64,000 nt of DNA from JANOSH01 sp031415695 (lineage in GTDB: Bacteria > Actinomycetota > Acidimicrobiia > Acidimicrobiales > Ilumatobacteraceae), in contig JANOSH010000037.1 of assembly GCA_031415695.1 (NCBI GenBank), positions 124,001 through 188,000 of the forward strand. The letters are read 5' to 3'. Under the pieces are notes generated by a model. That model worked only from the letters and a program-made list of their open reading frames with translations, was not told the origin of the DNA and did no database searches. Shown here in pieces: positions 58,723-64,000 of this stretch. The first letter of the stretch is position 1. Every line of letters begins with the position of its first letter. The position numbers and the translations under genes are program-made.

Positions 58723-59463
58723 GTGACGTCTGTGCATCACAGCCCGACTCCGGCCGGGCCCCTCACACCGAAGGCGTTTACCGACGCGGTGACGGCCATA
58801 ACGAACTCGTTTGGCGATCCGACACGCCGAGCCATCTATCTGCATGTGCACGAGGCCGGGAAGGCTGGGGTCACGGCCACCCAAGCAGCCGAACACTTTG
58901 GCTTGCATCCAAACGTTGCCCGCCATCACCTCGACCGTCTTGCTAGCGGAGGGCATCTCGACGTGGCTACCGATCGCAGCAGCGGCGGTGCCGGTCGGCC
59001 AAGCAAGCGCTACACCGCGTCGAGCGAATCGGTCACGCTCGACACCCCGGTGAAAACCGACGACCTTGTCCTGACCCTGCTTGGGCGGGCACTGTCACTT
59101 CTGCCGCCCGATCAAGCTCAAACAATGGCCGAATCGGTCGGCGAAGAGTACGGGCGAGCTATCGCCATTAGTCTCGGGGGCGACGCTGCGTCAGGGCAAC
59201 GATCGCTGCGTAGTGCGCTGCACACCGTGGCCGAGGCGTTAACTGGCCACGGATTTGCCGCGCATACCGAGCGACGGGGAACGCAATTGCGCATCGTCAA
59301 CAACCACTGCCCTTTTGGCGATGTTGCTATCGAGAACCCGGTCATTTGTGCCGTCGACCGCGGCATGGTCAAAGGGATGCTCAGCGCACTATACGGTCCA
59401 GCCGATCCGTCCCATTCGGCATCGCGCCCCAAAGGCGACAGTTTCTGCGTCACTGATTTCTAG
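58723..59463 (+). CDS. SufR-like helix-turn-helix regulator
   Basis: A 246-residue ArsR/DeoR-type regulator. The winged helix covers about 20-105 (GDPTRRAIYLHVHE, TATQAAEHFGLHPNVARHHLDRL, GRPSKRYT). Cys196 and Cys209 are separated by 12 residues (HCPFGD ... VICAV), as in the SufR iron-sulfur sensor, and Cys242 lies near the C-terminus. SufR represses sufBCDS in cyanobacteria and actinobacteria. Divergent location from mrp fits iron-sulfur control, perhaps of mrp itself. The last ~22 codons are duplicated downstream of the Fic cassette, which appears to have been inserted here. Confidence 0.85.
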   Translation: MTSVHHSPTPAGPLTPKAFTDAVTAITNSFGDPTRRAIYLHVHEAGKAGVTATQAAEHFGLHPNVARHHLDRLASGGHLDVATDRSSGGAGRPSKRYTASSESVTLDTPVKTDDLVLTLLGRALSLLPPDQAQTMAESVGEEYGRAIAISLGGDAASGQRSLRSALHTVAEALTGHGFAAHTERRGTQLRIVNNHCPFGDVAIENPVICAVDRGMVKGMLSALYGPADPSHSASRPKGDSFCVTDF

Positions 59464-59469
59464 ATGACC
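59394..59469 (+). repeat. left copy of 76-bp direct repeat (regulator 3' end)
   Basis: This 76-bp segment, covering the last 22 codons and stop of the regulator, is repeated at 60483-60558 with about 5 mismatches. Three of the differences inside the coding part are silent or conservative (V/I, K/Q). The two copies enclose the Fic cassette. Confidence 0.85.
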
Positions 59470-59553
59470 CTTCCCGCTAATCATTCCCATGGCAGGCGTA
59501 CACCGTCGCCACGACGCTGACCTAGGCCATGCATGGGGCGATACAGTGAGCCC

Positions 59554-59784
59554 ATGTCGACGAACGCCGCTGCAGACTTCCCGATGATCAGCGCTGCCGA
59601 ACAATTGCGGCGAAGCAACGCCGTCCGACAGGCCGAAGCGTCAAACAGGCTCGAAGGCGGTACCGCACACCCCGATCGCTCTCGGCTTCACGCCGACTAC
59701 GTCGCCGGCCGAATCGACCTCGAGACCTACCTCGCCCGAGGCCGACGCATCGCCCTTGCAGCCGCAAACGCCACCCGTCGCTAA
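59554..59784 (+). CDS. ficA: Fic antitoxin (VbhA/FicA-like)
   Basis: A 76-residue helical protein. It carries the inhibitory motif (S/T)xxxE(G/N) as SNRLEG, Ser30 to Gly35, which in class I Fic antitoxins inserts a Glu into the ATP site of the toxin. The C-terminal helix HADYVAGRIDLETYLARGRR matches the VbhA-type antitoxin. ATG 59554 has TACAGT 6 nt upstream. The toxin gene follows 33 bp later. Confidence 0.87.
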   Translation: MSTNAAADFPMISAAEQLRRSNAVRQAEASNRLEGGTAHPDRSRLHADYVAGRIDLETYLARGRRIALAAANATRR

Positions 59785-59817
59785 CCCTCAGCCCAACGAA
59801 CTCGGCGTCGCGTAAGC

Positions 59818-60471
59818 ATGGTACCCGACCCGTACCTGATCCCCGGCTCTGACACACTCCGCAACCTGCCCGGTTTCACCGACGCCGCCAAGCTGCGAGA
59901 GTACGAATACCATTTGACCGTGCTCCGCCGGGTCGAACTCGACGCCCACCCCATAGGAGGTCATCACGACCTCGCCCACCTCCAAGCAATCCACCACCAC
60001 CTCTTCCAAGACATGTATGACTGGGCCGGGCAAGTCCGCACCGTAAACATCGTCAAAGGAAATACCCCGTTCGCGTACGCCCACGCTCTCATCCCCGCCG
60101 CGACCGATCTGTTCGACCAGCTCGCACGCGAGAACCGCCTCGAAGGGCTCGACCACCCGACATTTGTTGACCGAGCGGCGTACTACCTAGGCGAGCTAAA
60201 CGCTCTCCACCCGTTCCGAGACGGCAACGGCCGCACCCAACAAACCTTCATCGCCGACCTCGCGTCACGAGGAGGCTGGCACATCGACTGGGACCCAATC
60301 ACCGCCGAGCAGAACATCGCGGCATCAATCGCTAGTTTCGGCGGCGACAAAACCGCCTTCGTCGAACTTCTAACGACCATCACCACTCCCCTAGCAGCAG
60401 GCGTCGACCCTCGGCCCTTACGCTTTGTACCTAACCCAAAACCGTCGGCATCACGGCGTCCGCGGAGATGA
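59818..60471 (+). CDS. ficT: Fic-domain toxin (AMPylase, FicT-like)
   Basis: A 217-residue Fic protein. The motif HPFRDGNGRTQQ at 131-142 contains the catalytic His131 and phosphate loop; the Fic consensus HxFx(D/E)GNGRxxR has Arg at the last position, which here is Gln142. N-terminal helix GHHDLAHLQAIHHHLFQDMYDWAGQVRTVN is the target-dock region. Fic toxins AMPylate gyrase/topoisomerase IV or other proteins. The C-terminal 25 residues are basic. Located between 76-bp direct repeats, so mobile or recently inserted. Confidence 0.9.
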   Translation: MVPDPYLIPGSDTLRNLPGFTDAAKLREYEYHLTVLRRVELDAHPIGGHHDLAHLQAIHHHLFQDMYDWAGQVRTVNIVKGNTPFAYAHALIPAATDLFDQLARENRLEGLDHPTFVDRAAYYLGELNALHPFRDGNGRTQQTFIADLASRGGWHIDWDPITAEQNIAASIASFGGDKTAFVELLTTITTPLAAGVDPRPLRFVPNPKPSASRRPRR

Positions 60472-60482
60472 AGGCCCTGTGG

Positions 60483-60558
60483 CGGTCCAGCCGATCCGTC
60501 GCATTCGGCATCGCGCCCCCAAGGCGACAGTTTCTGCATCACCGATTTCTAGCTGACC
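60483..60558 (+). repeat. right copy of 76-bp direct repeat (regulator 3' end)
   Basis: Second copy of the regulator's end, about 93% identical to 59394-59469 (offset 1089 bp). It still encodes GPADPSHSASRPQGDSFCITDF and a stop, but no start or upstream part belongs to it. Confidence 0.85.
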
Positions 60559-60607
60559 TTCGGCGTCGCTTGCTCCCTAACCGGTCGCTTTAACACTCCG
60601 CCACTAG
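60559..60607 (-). repeat. repeat copy C in inverted orientation
   Basis: Reading the minus strand from 60606 gives TAGTGGCGGAGTGTTAAAG and then AGCGACGCCGAAG ending at 60558. It matches copy A at 45882 at both ends, with a different middle. It directly abuts the right copy of the 76-bp repeat. Confidence 0.5.
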
Positions 60608-60617
60608 CTGGCCTGCG

Positions 60618-60711
60618 TTGACGTTGCCCACACATGTCGACGTATTGGTGGCCGGAGGTGGTCCAGCCGGGCTCGCCGCCGCGCTCGAACTTGGCCACCG
60701 TGGCATCGAGG
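60618..60711 (+). pseudogene. 5' fragment of an FAD-dependent oxidoreductase gene
   Basis: A TTG-initiated frame reads LPTHVDVLVAGGGPAGLAAA then LELGHRGIEALI, which is the FAD Rossmann start of a monooxygenase-type flavoprotein. After about 31 codons the frame loses family resemblance. No rest of the gene is nearby. Confidence 0.65.
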
Positions 60712-60769
60712 CGCTGATAAGGGTACGCCAACGTCGCATTGTTCGAAATCGTTGCCACGACGCAAATTG

Positions 60770-61031
60770 TTCTGCCAGACATTTCGAATCTTGTAGAACC
60801 CGGCGCCGACTGGCTCAACGTACGAGAGCTGATTATCCTGATAATGACAGCTAAGGCGGTGATCGAAGCCCCCGCACCTCCCCAGGGATTGTCTACACAT
60901 TTGTTAGAGTGAGTCGCGCGAAGGGTGCCCCACGTGTTCGCGAGCGCTGCAGCCGGTTTGGTCAGGACAACAGATGGAACGATGAGAACCGTCAAACCAA
61001 AAAGAGCCATAATTGCCTTTCGAGCTTTCAT
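60770..61031 (-). pseudogene. remnant of a secreted ricin-type lectin gene
   Basis: The minus strand has a signal peptide (MKARKAIMALFGLTVLIVPS and AALA), then RATHSNKCVDNPWGGAGASI in one frame. In the next frame follow CHYQDNQLSYVEPVGAGFYK and IRNV. These are successive blocks of a ricin B beta-trefoil repeat, so a frameshift of 1-2 nt separates them. The gene then ends abruptly in the flavoprotein fragment. Confidence 0.65.
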
Positions 61032-61348
61032 ACAGCAAATAGTGAGCCCCCGCCGATTGCCAAGGATTTTCAGCGAAAAGCTGTCGTGACCGGACCGTGC
61101 TTCGGGGTGGCACAGGCAACGTGTTCTGCAAACAGGTGGCCAAGCAGCTTAGTAACTGCCCGCGCCAAAAAGTCGTCCCGCCTGGTCAGGCTTGCGGAAG
61201 CAGAACGGTCGGGTGCGAGACGCTTTCGTCAGTGGCCGCCGAAGGGTTACGGGATGACCGTGCGGCCCTACATCCATACGTCTCGCTGGTCTCAGTCAAG
61301 CTCTGACCGGTAGCTCAATGGCGATTGGTAACGGCCGACCTGCTCTAG
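61032..61348. other. 317 bp without recognisable gene
   Basis: Between the lectin remnant and moxR. Short open frames exist on both strands, but none looks like a known family. No hairpin or repeat was recognised. The debris next to it suggests decayed sequence. Confidence 0.5.
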
Positions 61349-62299
61349 GTGACAACGCTTGCTGCCCCCATGACAGTTGCCGACACCGGCAATGCGATCG
61401 TCAAGAACATCGAACGCGTCGTTCGAGGTAAACCCGAAGCGGTCCGCGACGCAGTTGTCACTCTGCTAGCCGGCGGCCACCTGCTGGTCGAGGATCAGCC
61501 TGGACTCGGCAAGACAACGCTCGCGAAGGCGCTCGCCGCTTCGATTGGCGGAACGTTTCGTCGAATCCAGGGCACCGCCGATCTCGTCCCCACCGAACTC
61601 ACCGGCGTAAATGTGTTGCAACCCGGCGCCTCGCAGTGGGAGTTCCGTCCGGGGCCATTGTTTGCGAACGTAACGCTGGTTGACGAACTCAACCGCGCAA
61701 CGCCTCGCGCCCAGTCGGCGCTGCTGGAAGCCATGGCCGAACGTCAGGTCACCGTCGATGGCACCACGTACAAGCTGCCCGATCCGTTCATGGTGATCGC
61801 CACGCAGAACCCCGGCGATCACGCTGGCACGTTTCCACTTGTGGAAGGCCAACGAGACCGCTTCCAAACGGCGATCTCACTGGGCCACCCGTCAGTCGAT
61901 GCCGAACGGGAGCTGCTGCTCGGGTTCGGCGGCCACGCTGAACTGCCGATGCTGCGGGTTGTATGCGAGCCCGAACAGCTCATGCGAGCCCGTGGCGCGG
62001 TGCGCTCGGTTCTGGTGCATCCAACCATCGCGGACTATGTCATCGCTCTCGGACAAGCCAGCCGCGACCATCAGTCGGTGCGATTCGGCCTGAGCCCGCG
62101 TGGGTCGTTAGCGCTGGTTCGTTCAGCCCAGGCCATCGCCGCGATGTACGGTCGCGACTACGTGGTTCCAGACCACGTTCAAGCAGTGGCCCACGGGGTG
62201 ATCGCTCACCGGTTGGTACTCAGTGGCGGAACCAACCTCGAGATGGCTCGACGCATTGTGAGCGAGATAGTCGCTCACGTGCCCGTACCTCGCGGTTAG
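61349..62299 (+). CDS. moxR: MoxR-family AAA+ ATPase
   Basis: A 316-residue AAA+ protein: Walker A VEDQPGLGKTTLAKALA, Walker B TLVDELNRATPRAQSALLEAM, sensor ATQNPGDHAGTFPL and arginine-finger region (VEGQRDRF). MoxR ATPases act as chaperones for protein complexes, often with von Willebrand-type (DUF58) partners, as here. It starts the moxR-DUF58-transglutaminase operon. GTG 61349 is taken as the start. Confidence 0.9.
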   Translation: MTTLAAPMTVADTGNAIVKNIERVVRGKPEAVRDAVVTLLAGGHLLVEDQPGLGKTTLAKALAASIGGTFRRIQGTADLVPTELTGVNVLQPGASQWEFRPGPLFANVTLVDELNRATPRAQSALLEAMAERQVTVDGTTYKLPDPFMVIATQNPGDHAGTFPLVEGQRDRFQTAISLGHPSVDAERELLLGFGGHAELPMLRVVCEPEQLMRARGAVRSVLVHPTIADYVIALGQASRDHQSVRFGLSPRGSLALVRSAQAIAAMYGRDYVVPDHVQAVAHGVIAHRLVLSGGTNLEMARRIVSEIVAHVPVPRG

Positions 62300-62304
62300 A
62301 GGCA

Positions 62305-63132
62305 ATGCGCCCGGTTCGCGTTCGCGGAGTGGCGGTAGTCACGGCTCTGTTGGCTCTGGCGTTCTTTGGCGTCAGCCGAACGAGTGGTGCGGGCTGGGCA
62401 ACAGTCTTGGTGGCAGTGCTGACCGGAGCGTTAGCGACCGGAGCGCTTCTGCCCGCGATGTCACTTGGCCGCAGTGAACTACATATCGAAACTCCCACTG
62501 ACGCAACGGCAACGCTGCCGATCGAGATCCACGTGACGGGCAAGTCCGGACTCGTCGCGGAGGTCCCCGAACTCGGGTCGGGGCGCTTTGTTACGGGTGC
62601 GGGAAGGCTCACCGTTCACCCGCCCAAGCGGGGTGTGATCATTGCGGTCACGACCACCGTGTGGTCGGCGGCCCCGTTGGGGATGGTCGAATGGCGGCGT
62701 CGATTTACCACCACCCTCGCCCAGCCAATCGAAGTCGGACCGCTTCCCGAGCCGCAACCGTATTCACCCGATGCACTCAACGACATGGTCGGCCATGACA
62801 GCGTCCGTGGAATCCGCGACTACGAGGCTGGCGATAGCCCTAAGTCGATTCACTGGCCAGCTACCGCTCGAGCTGGCCACCTCCTCGTTCGGCAATTCGA
62901 AAGCCCACGGCCTTCCGAGCTTCGGTTGGTGGTCGACCTCATTGGAAACTTCGATGCCGACGAAGCCGCTGCCAGCCGAGCCGCCGGCATTGCGAACGCG
63001 GCATTAGGCATAGGTACTCGCGTCGTGCTGGCAACGACCGAGGTCGTTGCCAGGGTCGAGGGCCAGGTATCGACCGCCCTCGACGTATCTCGCCGCCTGG
63101 CCCGCGCAGTAACTGCGGTGGAACAAACATGA
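62305..63132 (+). CDS. DUF58 domain protein
   Basis: A 275-residue membrane protein with two N-terminal hydrophobic segments (about 8-28 and 32-52), then a beta-rich part, and the DUF58 signature GDSPKSIHWPATARAGHLLVRQFE near 175-200, followed by a vWA-like fold (LRLVVDLIGNFDADEA). It is usually paired with MoxR and a transglutaminase. The ATG is 5 bp after the moxR stop, and the next gene overlaps the stop by ATGA. Confidence 0.9.
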   Translation: MRPVRVRGVAVVTALLALAFFGVSRTSGAGWATVLVAVLTGALATGALLPAMSLGRSELHIETPTDATATLPIEIHVTGKSGLVAEVPELGSGRFVTGAGRLTVHPPKRGVIIAVTTTVWSAAPLGMVEWRRRFTTTLAQPIEVGPLPEPQPYSPDALNDMVGHDSVRGIRDYEAGDSPKSIHWPATARAGHLLVRQFESPRPSELRLVVDLIGNFDADEAAASRAAGIANAALGIGTRVVLATTEVVARVEGQVSTALDVSRRLARAVTAVEQT

Positions 63133-64000
63133 ACCGTCTGATGATCGGGCTAGCCAATGCGAACAGGAAGGGCCCGGCCGAACCCTCCTCGATCGCCCGG
63201 GTAGCCACGATGGTGGCGGTAATGACGGCCATGTGGGCTGGCCTACAACAAGACGTCGGGCACCCCGTGTTGTTCCTGCTAGTGCCACTGGCATTTTGGT
63301 TCAGCTATATCGCAAGGAACCGGCCGGGCTTCGGGGTCAAGTCTGCGCTCGCTGTTGGCATGCTGGTGGCAAGCCTACGGTTCGCCCAACAGCTGGCGGC
63401 GGTTGGCAGCAACGTTGGGGCGACGCAGCCGTACTTGGCTGAACTGTTCATGATCACGCAGGTACTACACAGCTTCGATGTTCCTGCCCGCCGAGATTTG
63501 CGATTCTCGCTCGTAGCGTCGTTCACGCTGCTCGGCATGTCTGGCGTGCTGTCTCAAACAGTTGGATTCGGCACCCTGCTTGCTGTGTGGACCGTGGCCG
63601 CAGCTACGTCGCTCGTGGCCCTTCACTCCAGCGAAATCTCTGAGCTACCCCGAGTTACCGGTCCCAAGTCGGCTCGGCCTGTGGCCACACTCATGCTGGC
63701 GACAGCAACCGCCCTTGTCGGGGCGTTGTTGGTGATGGCCGCAGCGTTCCTGGTCCTCCCGGCGTCAGGAACCTCGCGGGCGCTGGTGTTCCCGGCCTCG
63801 TTGCCCAGTCTCCAGACCGTAAGCCGAGACGGGTCGATCCAAAACCCAAACCTAACAAGTGCCGGCGACTACGGTGGCCAGGCGACAACGCAGTCGGCGA
63901 GCGGCTTCCTCGGCTTTTCGAAGTCGCTCGATACGTCGGCTCGTGGACGACCCGACAACACCATTGTTATGCGGGTACGCGCATCGGAAACTGGCTTTTG
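63129..64000 (+). CDS. transglutaminase-like membrane protein (TgpA/DUF3488 type), 3' end outside window
   Basis: The first 290 residues of a large membrane protein. After a short cytoplasmic start there are about six hydrophobic segments up to residue 220 (for example LFLLVPLAFWFSYIA, LLAVWTVAAATSLVAL, ALVGALLVMAAAFLVL), then an extracellular stretch with RPDNTIVMRVRAS. This is the architecture of the DUF3488-transglutaminase proteins that follow moxR-DUF58. The catalytic Cys-His-Asp domain would lie beyond the window. ATG 63129 overlaps the DUF58 stop by ATGA. Confidence 0.85.
   Translation, partial: MNRLMIGLANANRKGPAEPSSIARVATMVAVMTAMWAGLQQDVGHPVLFLLVPLAFWFSYIARNRPGFGVKSALAVGMLVASLRFAQQLAAVGSNVGATQPYLAELFMITQVLHSFDVPARRDLRFSLVASFTLLGMSGVLSQTVGFGTLLAVWTVAAATSLVALHSSEISELPRVTGPKSARPVATLMLATATALVGALLVMAAAFLVLPASGTSRALVFPASLPSLQTVSRDGSIQNPNLTSAGDYGGQATTQSASGFLGFSKSLDTSARGRPDNTIVMRVRASETGF

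Noticed and set aside
60549..61031. 160-codon secreted protein on the minus strand
   Set aside because: Only its first part is lectin-like; the rest runs antisense through the flavoprotein fragment and the 76-bp repeat, so it is not an intact gene.
61309..61345. tRNA-like stretch with GGTAGCTCAATGG
   Set aside because: It resembles a D-arm, but no acceptor stem, anticodon loop or T-arm can be folded around it.

Overview
The window is chromosomal DNA of a high-GC actinobacterium, most likely from the class Acidimicrobiia (taxonomy is inference). Supporting signs are a WhiB-family regulator next to a PdtaS-type sensor kinase (the order known from Mycobacterium whiB1-pdtaS), LLM-class (F420-type) oxidoreductases, a DUF3107 gene, a pair of Get3/ArsA-like ATPases, an actinobacterial short ValRS, and many starts with a TANNNT -10 box only 6-7 nt upstream (leaderless mRNAs). 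No rRNA, tRNA, intact insertion sequence or CRISPR array was seen.

Layout. 0-12 kb: a glycogen branching enzyme running off the left edge with an eroded active site, an alpha/beta hydrolase, enoyl-CoA hydratase, D-aminoacylase-type amidohydrolase with an MFS exporter, a secreted CHRD protein, acyl-CoA dehydrogenase and a zinc alcohol dehydrogenase. 12-26 kb: a catabolic block of short-chain dehydrogenases, LLM oxidoreductases (one broken by an internal deletion), a two-domain CaiB/BaiF CoA-transferase, a Baeyer-Villiger-type monooxygenase and an epoxide hydrolase. 26-29 kb: a small accessory patch with gene remnants and an AlbA_2/Schlafen-type regulator. 29-38 kb: acyl-CoA dehydrogenase, trmL, MFS, cysS, valS, mscS-like channel and an LCP cell-wall ligase. 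38-48 kb: a tightly coupled fixBCXA electron-transfer operon, ilvE, a malyl-CoA lyase/CitE pair, SnoaL and SDR genes, and a 2,4-dienoyl-CoA reductase/OYE enzyme. 48-53 kb: a GNAT-Nudix fusion behind a probable leaderless small ORF, a flavin-binding split-barrel protein, etfBA, a lipid kinase and a glycerophosphodiesterase. 53-59.5 kb: whiB1, pdtaS, two ArsA-type ATPases, DUF3107, mrp and a divergent SufR-like regulator. 59.4-61.3 kb: a Fic toxin-antitoxin cassette inside a 76-bp direct repeat of the regulator's 3' end, followed by gene debris. 61.3-64 kb: moxR, DUF58 and a transglutaminase-type operon running off the right edge.

How it fits together. Acyl-CoA dehydrogenases, enoyl-CoA hydratase, CoA-transferase, dienoyl-CoA reductase and C-C lyases imply aerobic use of acyl-CoA compounds, with two separate electron-transfer flavoprotein systems (etfBA and fixBCXA) to drain electrons. 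FixBCXA and the OYE enzyme resemble proteins annotated elsewhere as mycofactocin-associated, though no mycofactocin biosynthesis gene lies here. The most unusual features are the Fic cassette with flanking duplication, three families of short intergenic repeats (a 42-bp-period repeat at two loci, a 22-bp-arm hairpin followed by five 11-bp tandem units, and a repeat that begins at stop codons), and enzymes that have lost expected catalytic residues (GlgB, one half of the CoA-transferase, the Fic motif).
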